Origin: Alteromonas lipotrueae
GTDB taxonomy: Bacteria > Pseudomonadota > Gammaproteobacteria > Enterobacterales > Alteromonadaceae
Direction of reading: 5' to 3'
Assembly (NCBI RefSeq): GCF_019249215.1
Contig: NZ_JAESDI010000001.1
Location: 62,001 to 126,000, forward strand
DNA length: 64,000 nucleotides
The notes below the pieces were generated by a model. That model saw only the letters and a list, made by a program, of their open reading frames with translations, did no database searches and was not told the origin of the DNA. A program made the translations under genes and the position numbers. Each line of letters begins with the position of its first letter. Positions within the stretch are counted from its first letter, which is position 1. Of this stretch, positions 1 through 8,544 are shown piece after piece.

Positions 1-1354
1 CAGCGATATCACCTCTCGTAAGAGTACCGAAAAAGAATTACTTAAACTGGCCAATGTCGACCCTTTAACTGAACTGCCTAATCGCTCGTTTTACCAAGCT
101 AGTCATCAAAATTTAGTCCGTAAGGGCTCGCCACACACCTTGTTGTGTTTGGACATGGACAACTTCAAGAAAATAAATGACTCGCTAGGCCACCAAACTG
201 GTGACATATTAATTAAACAAATTGCCAAACGCTTACAACGTATTACAGGTAAAAATGCCACTTGTTATCGCCTTGGTGGCGATGAGTTCAGTGTCTTAAT
301 GGAAGATAGCGCAGATATTCATACGGTCACCCATTACGCACAAAACTTACTTGATACACTCGCTCGCCCTTTCATCATCAATAAGCAAGAGTTTGTATTG
401 GGCGCAAGCTTAGGCATAGCCTTTTTCCCTGACGACGGTAATACGCCACAAGAAATGCTAAAAAATGCCGACACCGCCATGTACTTTGCGAAAAATAATG
501 GTGGCAACAGCTATCAATTCTTCAGCGGTGAAATGAATCAAAATGCGGTTCGTCAGTTGCAAATTGAAAACTTAATTCGCCACGGAATTAAAGACGACCT
601 ATTTACGGTTTACTACCAACCAAAAGTTGATATCGCCTCTGGTAAACTGGTCAGTATGGAAGCGTTAGTGCGTTTTGAACACCCGCAAAAAGGCATAGTA
701 AGCCCAGGGCAATTTATTCCCCTTGCTGAGCAAACAGGCCAGATTATTGAAATTGGTGAGCAGGTATTACGTAAAGCCTGTATCGATACCAAACGCTGGG
801 TATCTCAAGGCTTGTTTACCGGCCGGGTAGCCGTGAATATCTCTGTTAAACAATTCGAACTTCCAGATTTAGACGACAGAATTAATCGAATTTTAAGCGA
901 AGTAGGCCTATCCCCACTGCACCTAGAGTGTGAAATTACCGAAGGGACGTTAATGGAAGACCCTGAAAATGGCCTTCGTATGATGAGTAGATTAAGAGAA
1001 CGAGGCATACACCTTGCCCTTGATGACTTTGGTACTGGGTACTCTTCCTTAGCCTATTTGAAGCGATTCCCGCTCAATACCCTTAAAATAGATAAAGCGT
1101 TTATTGACGATATCGCGAAAAGTAGCGTTGACCGTCATATGGCAGCAGCAATAATTAACATTGCCCATAACCTAGGCCTAAAGGTAGTGGCTGAAGGGGT
1201 TGAAGAAGAAGAGCAGCTTAATATCTTGCGTCGCTATGATTGCGAGATGCTACAGGGCTTTTTATACAGCCGCCCGCTTAATGCCGAGCGATTTGAAAAA
1301 CTACTTACTGAAAACCAAAAGCTTCATAACCTGCTTGGCCATTCAAACATCTGA
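1..1354 (+). CDS. Partial PAS-GGDEF-EAL c-di-GMP signalling protein (5' end outside window)
   Basis: The reading frame is open from the first bases of the window, so the gene is cut at its 5' end and the TTG near 140 is not its start. The first residues read like the end of a PAS domain (SDITSRKSTEKE), followed by the GGDEF domain opening LANVDPLTELPNRSF and an intact GGDEF active site (RLGGDEFS) near 273-296. An EAL phosphodiesterase domain follows with an intact EALVRF motif near 660, a DDFGTGYSS loop and a conserved C-terminal VAEGVE. Both domains therefore look catalytically competent by motif, so the protein may make and/or degrade c-di-GMP; in many tandem proteins only one activity dominates. 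It ends with TGA at 1352. The sensory N-terminus cannot be described from this window. Confidence 0.93.
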   Translation, partial: SDITSRKSTEKELLKLANVDPLTELPNRSFYQASHQNLVRKGSPHTLLCLDMDNFKKINDSLGHQTGDILIKQIAKRLQRITGKNATCYRLGGDEFSVLMEDSADIHTVTHYAQNLLDTLARPFIINKQEFVLGASLGIAFFPDDGNTPQEMLKNADTAMYFAKNNGGNSYQFFSGEMNQNAVRQLQIENLIRHGIKDDLFTVYYQPKVDIASGKLVSMEALVRFEHPQKGIVSPGQFIPLAEQTGQIIEIGEQVLRKACIDTKRWVSQGLFTGRVAVNISVKQFELPDLDDRINRILSEVGLSPLHLECEITEGTLMEDPENGLRMMSRLRERGIHLALDDFGTGYSSLAYLKRFPLNTLKIDKAFIDDIAKSSVDRHMAAAIINIAHNLGLKVVAEGVEEEEQLNILRRYDCEMLQGFLYSRPLNAERFEKLLTENQKLHNLLGHSNI

Positions 1355-1545
1355 CTTTTTTTTGGCGCTTACTACTTTTGACTAACCCAAGTGTCAAAAA
1401 ACGCACCAAATACAACTTTAACCACTTAAAATCAATGACTTAAAAAGTTGGCACATCTCTCGCAATATCTTCTGTAACCGGTAAACATCCTTTCTATCGG
1501 TTTTGTTTGTTCGTTCTTAAAATAAAAAGTCAGAGGAATATTAAT

Positions 1546-1710
1546 ATGTTAAAAGAGTATGCTGTTGCATTAGTACTATCTACCGCTACCCCTGTTGCTG
1601 CTGATAACCAAGAAGGCGCTAAACAAGCCCCTGAACAGCAAAAAGAGTCTGTTACTCAGCCCCAAAACTACCGCCCAAAAACGGGCAATGGCTACGGTGT
1701 AGGCTTATAA
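1546..1710 (+). CDS. Small secreted peptide, 54 aa, unknown function
   Basis: An ATG at 1546 follows a plausible ribosome binding site (CAGAGGAA, about 6 nt upstream), so I prefer it to the longer in-frame TTG start at 1507. The product is 54 residues: a short hydrophobic N-terminus (LKEYAVALVLSTATPVAA) that could be a signal peptide cleaved after AxA, then a Gln/Glu/Lys/Pro-rich hydrophilic tail ending NGYGVGL. It is followed at once by a strong intrinsic terminator, which supports a monocistronic transcribed gene. I do not recognise the family. The C-terminal Gly-rich hydrophobic end could be a maturation or interaction signal, but that is speculation. Confidence 0.6.
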   Translation: MLKEYAVALVLSTATPVAADNQEGAKQAPEQQKESVTQPQNYRPKTGNGYGVGL

Positions 1711-1727
1711 GAGCTTGAAAGAATTCC

Positions 1728-1757
1728 AAAAAAGAGAGCATAGACTCTCTTTTTTTA
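1728..1757 (+). terminator. Intrinsic terminator after the small secreted peptide
   Basis: AGAGAG (1733-1738) pairs with CTCTCT (1745-1750) around a 6-nt loop, flanked by A-run and T-run (1751-1756). It lies 18 nt after the stop of the 54-aa peptide. Confidence 0.8.
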
Positions 1758-1874
1758 TACCTGTAATTCAGCTGTGCGCTTAATGTATAGATTTACTGGG
1801 AATTAGAGAGGGCTGACCCGCTTTAAACTCGCCAGGGCTTAGCTCTAGACATTGTCTAGTCGTTCTGTTGTCGT

Positions 1875-2072
1875 TTACGCTTCTACCATTAGATTATTAA
1901 AGCCTGCTGCCCTTCGCCAATGTATGTGTCTGGCAATACCAAATATAGGGAATACAAAAGGCCCTATCACTAAAGCAAGCACTGCCCAATACTTAGCATT
2001 CATTCCCCACTTCACAGCCTCTACATAAAAGAAAACACTACTTAATAGGCTTATCGATATTAAAACAAACAA
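1875..2072 (-). CDS. Small membrane protein, 65 aa, hypothetical
   Basis: The minus-strand frame starts with TTG at 2072-2070, preceded by a good AGGAG Shine-Dalgarno (2083-2079) at 6-nt spacing, which is why I accept this unusual start. The product has two hydrophobic stretches (residues about 1-17 and 28-46) joined by a short loop, then a basic tail (RHIHWRRA), suggesting a two-helix inner-membrane protein with the C-terminus inside. The segment YWAVLALVIGPFVFPIF resembles small Alteromonadales/Shewanella membrane proteins that I cannot name. It lies alone between a terminator and the fadJ terminator. Function is unknown; the alternative is a chance frame, but the RBS and hydrophobic pattern argue against that. 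Confidence 0.55.
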   Translation of the reverse strand: MFVLISISLLSSVFFYVEAVKWGMNAKYWAVLALVIGPFVFPIFGIARHIHWRRAAGFNNLMVEA

Positions 2073-2217
2073 GAAGCACTCCTACTTAGCTCACTATTTA
2101 AGGGGATTGAAAAACTCTATTAAATACAACGCCAAAATTTTGACTTGTATTTTTTCGAAACTGCCGGATTGTACTGAAAATTGGCTAGCAAACCAGCCAA
2201 ATTACTCATTACACACA

Positions 2218-2262
2218 AAAAAAGCCGGGAACCTTTACGTTTCAGGCTCCCGGCTTTTTATA
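2218..2262 (-). terminator. Intrinsic terminator of fadIJ (bidirectional shape)
   Basis: AAAAAGCCGGGA and TCCCGGCTTTTT form a long GC-rich stem with A/T runs on both sides, 14 nt beyond the fadJ stop. It can work in both directions. Confidence 0.85.
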
Positions 2263-2275
2263 TGTCGCTTACATA

Positions 2276-4432
2276 CTAGTAAAAGGTGCAGTTCTCTTCA
2301 GCCATTTTCACCAATACATCTGCAGGTGCGAATTTATCACCTACGGAGCTAGCGTAATGATTCAAACGCTCAACAACATGTTTGATTCCTAACGTGTCCA
2401 TATAACGGAAAGGACCGCCTAGGAAAGGTGGAAATCCGATACCAAAGATAGCACCAATGTCGCCATCACGGGCATTGCGAATAACACTCTCATCTAAACA
2501 ACGTGCAGCTTCATTAAGCATCATAAGAACGCAGCGTTCAGCCACTTCTTTTTCACTTAATTTCGTTGACGGTGTTAAACCCAGGAGTGAGTAAATACTT
2601 TCATCTACTTCTTTACCTGGCTTCTTACCTTCATAGCTGTAAAAACCTTTTTGGTTCTTTTTACCTTTACGACCATCAGCCAGTACTTTATCGAAAGCTG
2701 AAGGCGCCGTAAAACGCTCTCCAAAGCTTTCTACTAGGAAAGGAATGATCTTAGTACCAACATCAATGCCTACTTCATCAAGTAACTTCACAGGCCCAAC
2801 GGGGAAGCCAAACTTAACGAGGGACTTGTCGATGTGCTCTATAGGCTCACCAGCAAGAATTAAGCTAGCCGCTTCATTCATGTAAGGGGCTAAAATACGG
2901 TTAACATAAAAGCCTGCGCCGTCTTTAACAACGACGGGGGTTTTGCCCTGCTTTTTCGCAAATTCAACGGTAGATGAAATAACCTGATCCGACGTAGTTT
3001 CATGAGCGATAACTTCGGCTAATGGCATTTTATCTACAGGTGAAAAGTAATGAAGACCAATCACGTTTTCAGGGCGAGCTGCTTTAGCAGCAATTTGGGT
3101 AATTGGAATAGAAGAAGTGTTAGAGGCAAAGATGGTGTTCTCTTTGCAGTTTTCTTCAATATCCGCGACCATTTTTTGCTTAAGATCTAAATCTTCAAAT
3201 ACCGCTTCAACCACAATATCGGTATCTTGGTAGCCGCTATAATCTAAGGTGCCAGTGATAAGCGACAGTTGCTTTTGCATTTCGCTACTACGCATGAAGC
3301 GCTTCTTCACTTTCTTATTCAAAATGTCGTAGCTGTACTTCATCGCGTTAGCAATGCCTTCAGGGCGAACATCTTTAATACGAACAGGTACGCCGGCTTT
3401 AGTAGAGGTTACAAACGCAATACCCCCGCCCATTAATCCGCCGCCTAGTACGCCAACTTTTTTCATCTTCTCTGGCGCTACGCCTTCAATACCGTTTTCT
3501 TTCTTCATGTCGGTAGTCGCGAAGAAAATCTGACGCAATTGAAAAGATTCAGGTGTCATCACTAACTTACCGAATGCTTCCGCTTCAGCTTTAAGGCCAG
3601 CTTCAACGCCATCACGCATGCCAGTTTCGATGACATCAATAATGTAACCTGGCGCAGGATAGTTACCTTTAGTTTTAGCAAACGTTGCTTCGCGCGCTTT
3701 TTTGAACATCATGCCGCGGCCTGGGCCGGTATTTTCAAGCATTTTGTCCATCACGCTTTTTTGCGGCGCTTCGCGCTCAGGCTTACGTTTAAGGGCGAAC
3801 TGCTCAGCCACTTTTAGCAACACGCTTTGCGGTACTACATCATCAACAATGCCGTACTTTTTCGCTTGCTTTGCCCGTGCTGGTGCACCAGTAAGCATCA
3901 TTTTCATGGCTTGCTGTATACCAATTAAACGAGGTAGTCGCTGTGTTCCACCACTTCCAGGCAATAAGCCAAGTTGAACTTCAGGAAGCCCTACCTGAGT
4001 GCTGGGAGAGTCGGTACAAATTCGATAATGACACGCTAGGGCTAGTTCTAAACCACCGCCAAGTGCTGGGCCATTTATGGCTGCAACAAAGGTTGCTTTC
4101 ATGCGTTCGATACGCTCAAAAATAGCTTGGCCGCCAGCCGCGATGGTGGTGGCATCTTCTGCAGTATTACAAGCAGCTAGCATGCTAATATCGGCACCGG
4201 CTACAAACGAATTTGCTTTACCACTTACCAGCACAACACCTTTAATACTGGTATCAGTATCAATGTCATCCAGCATGGCAGATATTTCATCGCCAAAAGC
4301 GGCTTTTAGCGTATTCATAGACTCACCAGGTACATCCATGGTGAGTATGGCAACGCCATTGTCTTGCTTGGTTAACGTAAATGCACCAGATGTTGCTTGA
4401 ACGTCATTTGTCATTGTTGTGTCCTGACTCAT
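2276..4432 (-). CDS. fadJ: Fatty acid oxidation complex alpha subunit FadJ
   Basis: Multifunctional enzyme with enoyl-CoA hydratase (N-terminal) and L-3-hydroxyacyl-CoA dehydrogenase (C-terminal) activities. The hydratase part carries the FVAGADI oxyanion segment (about residue 70) and the two glutamate motifs LGGGLELALA (about 120) and LPEVQLGLLPG (about 140). The dehydrogenase part starts with the NAD-binding VGVLGGGLMGGG (about 328) and carries the catalytic-His segment GLHYFSPV (about 450). At 718 aa it matches the FadJ size (E. coli about 714). I choose the ATG at 4432, one base after the fadI stop (4434-4436), with GGAG upstream inside fadI; an in-frame ATG at 4450 would give six more residues. 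The tight coupling to fadI supports FadJ rather than FadB. Thiolase partner is FadI. Confidence 0.95.
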   Translation of the reverse strand: MSQDTTMTNDVQATSGAFTLTKQDNGVAILTMDVPGESMNTLKAAFGDEISAMLDDIDTDTSIKGVVLVSGKANSFVAGADISMLAACNTAEDATTIAAGGQAIFERIERMKATFVAAINGPALGGGLELALACHYRICTDSPSTQVGLPEVQLGLLPGSGGTQRLPRLIGIQQAMKMMLTGAPARAKQAKKYGIVDDVVPQSVLLKVAEQFALKRKPEREAPQKSVMDKMLENTGPGRGMMFKKAREATFAKTKGNYPAPGYIIDVIETGMRDGVEAGLKAEAEAFGKLVMTPESFQLRQIFFATTDMKKENGIEGVAPEKMKKVGVLGGGLMGGGIAFVTSTKAGVPVRIKDVRPEGIANAMKYSYDILNKKVKKRFMRSSEMQKQLSLITGTLDYSGYQDTDIVVEAVFEDLDLKQKMVADIEENCKENTIFASNTSSIPITQIAAKAARPENVIGLHYFSPVDKMPLAEVIAHETTSDQVISSTVEFAKKQGKTPVVVKDGAGFYVNRILAPYMNEAASLILAGEPIEHIDKSLVKFGFPVGPVKLLDEVGIDVGTKIIPFLVESFGERFTAPSAFDKVLADGRKGKKNQKGFYSYEGKKPGKEVDESIYSLLGLTPSTKLSEKEVAERCVLMMLNEAARCLDESVIRNARDGDIGAIFGIGFPPFLGGPFRYMDTLGIKHVVERLNHYASSVGDKFAPADVLVKMAEENCTFY

Positions 4433-4433
4433 A

Positions 4434-5744
4434 TTATTCTGTCTCCACAATCATAGCTGCACCTAAACCACCCGCTGCACAAGCGGTTAGTAGACCAGTA
4501 CCACCACCGCGACGGTTAAGTTCGTTAAGCATTTGGGTAATCATTCGCGTGCCTGTTGCCGCAAACGGGTGACCGTAAGCAATAGAACTTCCCATAACGT
4601 TAAATTTGTCCATGTCGATTTCACCGGTAGCTTTTGCACGACCAAGTTTTTCTTGGGCAAATTTATCGCTGGCGAACATTTTTACGTTCGAAAGTGTCTG
4701 CGCGGCAAAAGCTTCATGCATTTCGATAAGCGTAATATCGTTTAATGTCATGCCTGCGCGATCTAGCGCAATTGGCGTGGCGTAAGATGGCCCCATCAAC
4801 ATGTCTTCCCATACATCAATGGCAGAGAAAGCATAACTCTTAAGATAACCTAATGGCTTATAGCCCAATTCTTTAGCACGGCTTTCCGTCATCATAATAA
4901 CAGCTGAAGCACCATCAGTTAGCGGGGTAGCGTTAGCCGCAGTTACTGTACCGTATTTTTTATCAAAAACAGGGCGAAGCTTGGCATAGCCTTCAAGCTT
5001 AGAATCGAAACGTACGTTGTTGTCGCGAGATAACGCACCTTTGTACGGTTCTGCGTAAGCGGTCATTACTTCACTGTCTAATTTACCCTCTTCCCAGCTT
5101 TGCGCGGCAAAACTGTGTGAACGATGCGCAAGTGCGTCTTGTTCTTCACGTGAGATATGGTGGGATTTCGCCATTTGCTCAGCAGTTTGTCCCATAGACA
5201 AACCTGTTGAGTATTCTGCAACCGCTGGCGGCACAGGCGCTAAATCTTTAAGGCCTAAACGCTTAAAGATATTAAACTTCTGACCCAAAGTTTTGGTTTT
5301 TTGAAGATCGACCAATGCGCGCGCTAGGTTTTTAGATACACCAATTGGCGATACAGACGTAGAGTCAGCACCACCAGCAATACCTACCTGAACGTGGCCA
5401 GCCATCATACTTTCGGCAATATTAACGGTAGACTGGAAGCTGGTTGCACATGCACGAGAGACGCTGTAAGCATCAGTATGCACATTCATGCCAGTACCCA
5501 ATACGATTTCACGGGCGATATTCGGCGCTTCAGGCATTTGAACAACCTGACCATAGACAACCTGATCAACCCATTCTTTTTGAATGCCATGGCGAACGAG
5601 CAGTTCGTTTACGACCATTTTACCTAAATCGACAGCGGGAACACCGTGGAAGTATGTCGCCATTTTTGCAAACGGAGTACGTAACCCCGCCACAATGGCG
5701 ATACGATCACCCTCGCGGGTAGTAACAGATTGTCTTGTTGACAT
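4434..5744 (-). CDS. fadI: Acetyl-CoA C-acyltransferase (3-ketoacyl-CoA thiolase) FadI
   Basis: Beta subunit of the FadIJ complex; it thiolytically cleaves 3-ketoacyl-CoA to acetyl-CoA and a shortened acyl-CoA. The 436-aa length equals E. coli FadI. Visible catalytic elements are the nucleophilic Cys in SRACATSFQ (about residue 97), the His in EMHEAFAAQ (about 360), and GHPFAATG and CAAGGLGAA near the C-terminus. The start ATG at 5744 has TAGGTG about 8 nt upstream. It is the first gene of the fadI-fadJ operon, and a FadR-like operator lies 31-47 nt upstream of the start, which suggests repression by FadR relieved by long-chain acyl-CoA (inference). Confidence 0.96.
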   Translation of the reverse strand: MSTRQSVTTREGDRIAIVAGLRTPFAKMATYFHGVPAVDLGKMVVNELLVRHGIQKEWVDQVVYGQVVQMPEAPNIAREIVLGTGMNVHTDAYSVSRACATSFQSTVNIAESMMAGHVQVGIAGGADSTSVSPIGVSKNLARALVDLQKTKTLGQKFNIFKRLGLKDLAPVPPAVAEYSTGLSMGQTAEQMAKSHHISREEQDALAHRSHSFAAQSWEEGKLDSEVMTAYAEPYKGALSRDNNVRFDSKLEGYAKLRPVFDKKYGTVTAANATPLTDGASAVIMMTESRAKELGYKPLGYLKSYAFSAIDVWEDMLMGPSYATPIALDRAGMTLNDITLIEMHEAFAAQTLSNVKMFASDKFAQEKLGRAKATGEIDMDKFNVMGSSIAYGHPFAATGTRMITQMLNELNRRGGGTGLLTACAAGGLGAAMIVETE

Positions 5745-6049
5745 AATGCACCTAAATTAAGGACCACGGGAAATAAGTGGTCTGACCTGTAATAAACCCA
5801 ATTTTTACAAACAATGAACAAAATAGCAAATTATCAACGTTCACGGACAGTTTTCAGCCTATTTGTGTCGAATAATCGTCGCCTATCTGAAAATTAGATG
5901 TTTTTAACGACTTGAACTAGACGACAAGGGAACCATATAAGAAAAACATAGTCTGTTTTATGCCAATTTATCTACTCGTAACATACATTTGGGCGAGTTA
6001 ATTGGTTTACTTTTCCTGATAACTAGAATTTCAACGGAATAATTGCATT
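5745..6049. other. Divergent intergenic region fadI / moxR operon
   Basis: This 305-bp spacer holds the FadR-like site and a 6-bp inverted repeat (GACCAC 5762-5767 / GTGGTC 5777-5782) that overlaps it. The remainder is AT-rich and must contain both promoters. I see no other gene or structured RNA. Confidence 0.6.
5775..5791 (-). promoter_or_regulatory. Candidate FadR operator upstream of fadI
   Basis: The 17-bp sequence AAGTGGTCTGACCTGTA contains the core TGGTCTGACC, nearly the E. coli FadR consensus (TGGTCNGACC half-site arrangement). It lies between the divergent fadI and moxR genes, closest to fadI, at a position suited to repress that promoter. The assignment is by memory of the consensus. 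Confidence 0.6.
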
Positions 6050-7006
6050 ATGGCAGCGGAACAATTTCAGCAACTGCAGAAGTATTTAGATCAGCAAATC
6101 ATTGGTCAAAGTGCACTTACCAAAAGCCTCCTTATTGCGCTTTTAGCTGATGGGCACCTTTTAGTAGAAGGGCCTCCAGGTCTAGCAAAAACCAGAGCAA
6201 TTAACGCGCTTGCTAATGGTATCGACGGTGATTTTCATCGCGTTCAGTTTACCCCTGATTTACTGCCTGCTGATTTAACCGGCACTGATATTTATCGCCC
6301 TGAAACCGGTGAATTTGTTTTTCAAAAAGGCCCACTATTTCACAACTTAGTATTGGCTGATGAAATAAACCGTGCTCCAGCTAAAGTACAGTCGGCGCTG
6401 CTAGAAGCTATGGCTGAGCGCCAAATAACGGTAGGCAGCAAGACCTACCCGCTTCCCCCTTTATTCTTGGTAATGGCGACACAGAACCCTCTAGAACAAG
6501 AAGGGACTTACCCATTACCAGAAGCTCAGCTCGATCGCTTTTTAATGCACGTCGATATTGATTATCCAGATGCCGAAACAGAGTTAGAGATTTTGCGTTT
6601 GACCCGCGGAGAAGCATTATCAGTTCCGCTGGTAACGCCGCCTAAATTAACCCAGCAAGATATCTTCTCTTCACGTAATGAAGCGCTAGCACTACATATG
6701 GCGCCCGAACTTGAGCAGTATTTAGTGCAATTGGTGATGGCTACCAGACAGCCAGCTAAGTTTGATGCAAATCTTGCCGAATGGATTGCGATGGGCACTA
6801 GCCCTCGTGCCACCATCAGTTTAGACAGATGCGCACGTGCACACGCTTGGTTGAGTGGCAGAGATTTTGTTGGCCCTGATGATATTCAAGCGGTGGTACA
6901 TAATGTACTTCGCCATCGCATTATTTTGTCTTATCACGCAGAAGCACAAGGCATTACTATGAATGATGTGCTTAACCAAATTGTTGCTACCGTAGCTGTT
7001 CCATAA
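6050..7006 (+). CDS. MoxR-family AAA+ ATPase
   Basis: AAA+ ATPase of the MoxR class, 318 aa. Walker A is GPPGLAKT (about residue 41), Walker B is LVLADEINRAP (about 104), and the sensor region ATQNPLEQEGTYPLPEAQLDRF (two halves around residues 144-165) is the MoxR signature. The C-terminal lid contains SPRATISL. MoxR ATPases act with VWA-domain proteins as chaperone-like or metal-insertion modules. This gene opens the six-gene Bat-type operon; the next gene follows after 3 nt. The ATG at 6050 is preceded by ACGGAATA. Substrate is not predictable. Confidence 0.93.
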   Translation: MAAEQFQQLQKYLDQQIIGQSALTKSLLIALLADGHLLVEGPPGLAKTRAINALANGIDGDFHRVQFTPDLLPADLTGTDIYRPETGEFVFQKGPLFHNLVLADEINRAPAKVQSALLEAMAERQITVGSKTYPLPPLFLVMATQNPLEQEGTYPLPEAQLDRFLMHVDIDYPDAETELEILRLTRGEALSVPLVTPPKLTQQDIFSSRNEALALHMAPELEQYLVQLVMATRQPAKFDANLAEWIAMGTSPRATISLDRCARAHAWLSGRDFVGPDDIQAVVHNVLRHRIILSYHAEAQGITMNDVLNQIVATVAVP

Positions 7007-7009
7007 ACG

Positions 7010-7972
7010 ATGAGTGATGTTCATTCGCAGTTAGCGTTACTGCAAACCAACGGGGTTAATTTGTCTACTGCTGAACTATTGCGGTATCAGCAGTTGGCAA
7101 AACTATTTAGTCTTTCTCCTAAGCGCTCGCCACAAGCTCGCCTTGCAGGCAGCTATTTGACCAAGCACAAAGGTCGAGGCATGGAGTTTGACGAGGCTAG
7201 ACATTACCAACCAGGTGACGACATTCGTGCAATCGACTGGCGTGTTACCGCCCGCACCGGTAAAACCCACACCAAAATATATCGTGAAGAGCGAGAACGC
7301 CCTGTATTTTTGTTTTGCGACTTCTCCCCTTCAATGATGTTTGGCACACGGTTACTGACTAAGTCTATGCAGGTTGCCCATATCTGTTCGTTAATAAGTT
7401 GGTCTGCAGCTGCTCACGGCGACAAAGTAGGCGCATTACTATTTAACCAAAGCCAGCACAAAGAAGTGAAGCCCCTTGCTCGTAAACGGGCTGTTTTGCA
7501 TATTTGTCACGAATTGATGGACTTGCACGCCACCAGCCATGAACAGTTGGCGAATAAAGAAGCCGATACCCAATCCTTTGCCGATGCCTGTGCTCGACTT
7601 CGTCGTTTGGCTCGCCCAGGTAGCTTAGTGTATCTACTGTCTGATTTTCAGCATTTAGGCAGTGCGGCTCAGCAACATTTAAGTCAGCTTTCACGCCATT
7701 GCGAAGTGAGAGCCATTATAGTTGACGATCCTATTGAGCATACACTGCCTCAAACTCGCTCCATTCAACGGGTAAGTGTTTCCGATGGCATTAACCAACA
7801 GCGATGGTTATTAGGTGACAGAAAAGAAGAAGATACCTATCAACGTTGGCGTGAACAACAAAACAGTGTAATGGAACAATCACTTAAACAAGCTAATATT
7901 TCTCGTTACCATATTTCTGCGGGTCTGCCTATTGATACCCAAATTCAAGGCATGCAACAGGAGCGCTTTTGA
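7010..7972 (+). CDS. DUF58 domain protein (Bat operon)
   Basis: DUF58 family protein, 320 aa, with the family signature YQPGDDIRAIDWRVTARTG (about residues 68-85) followed by a VWA-like fold in which the metal site appears as DFSPSM. It is soluble in prediction and normally co-occurs with MoxR and VWA proteins, where it is thought to be a partner or adaptor. It starts 3 nt after moxR and its stop TGA (7970-7972) overlaps the start of the next gene (TGATG), indicating translational coupling. Exact role unknown. Confidence 0.9.
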   Translation: MSDVHSQLALLQTNGVNLSTAELLRYQQLAKLFSLSPKRSPQARLAGSYLTKHKGRGMEFDEARHYQPGDDIRAIDWRVTARTGKTHTKIYREERERPVFLFCDFSPSMMFGTRLLTKSMQVAHICSLISWSAAAHGDKVGALLFNQSQHKEVKPLARKRAVLHICHELMDLHATSHEQLANKEADTQSFADACARLRRLARPGSLVYLLSDFQHLGSAAQQHLSQLSRHCEVRAIIVDDPIEHTLPQTRSIQRVSVSDGINQQRWLLGDRKEEDTYQRWREQQNSVMEQSLKQANISRYHISAGLPIDTQIQGMQQERF

Positions 7973-8544
7973 TGCAATCAGCCCAAGGTATGCCGCAAAC
8001 CGATCCTCTTGCACAGCTTAAAGATATACATGTTCCTGACAATGTAGACGTCTGGCCTCTGGACTGGGGCTGGTGGTGCTTAATTGCGTTATTTTTAGCG
8101 GGGGCAATAAGCCTCATTGTTTATCTCGTCAAAAAGCATAAATTTAACAAGCCCCGTCGCGATGCACTAAAACTGCTTGGAAGTATCTCATCTTCAGATG
8201 AAAACTGGCCTATGCAAATCAACAATGTATTAAAACGTACCGCCGTGACGTATTTTACGCCCCAACAAGTTGCAGGGCTTTATGGTAACAGTTGGCATGA
8301 GTTTCTATTGAAAACGCTGCCAGACAGACGCAAAAATACGATGAGCGATTCACTATCAACGCTGCATTCGCAGCAGTACGTGCCCAAATGCGATAACAAA
8401 CATTTTAACGAATGTAGTAAAGCTGCAAATGCGTGGGTGAAACACTTTAAAGTCACCTCGCCTTCGAATAATAAGAGATTGCGCGCTTCACAACAGCCAT
8501 CATCGTTTGAACAGCAAAAAGGTAAGGAGGCAACCCATGCTTGA
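7972..8544 (+). CDS. DUF4381 domain membrane protein (Bat operon)
   Basis: 190-residue protein with one N-terminal membrane helix (about residues 30-48, GWWCLIALFLAGAISLIVYLV split around the loop) and a cytoplasmic C-terminal region. Position between DUF58 and the VWA genes, the single helix and the WPLDWGWW lead-in fit the DUF4381 family found in proteobacterial Bat operons. The ATG at 7972 overlaps the previous stop and has GGAG at 7960-7963 at 8-nt spacing, so the in-frame TTG three bases earlier is rejected. The stop overlaps the next start by 8 nt. Confidence 0.8.
   Translation: MQSAQGMPQTDPLAQLKDIHVPDNVDVWPLDWGWWCLIALFLAGAISLIVYLVKKHKFNKPRRDALKLLGSISSSDENWPMQINNVLKRTAVTYFTPQQVAGLYGNSWHEFLLKTLPDRRKNTMSDSLSTLHSQQYVPKCDNKHFNECSKAANAWVKHFKVTSPSNNKRLRASQQPSSFEQQKGKEATHA

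Noticed and set aside
2107-2352. 81-codon plus-strand open frame
   Set aside because: Runs through the fadJ terminator hairpin and into the 3' end of fadJ on the other strand; no RBS.
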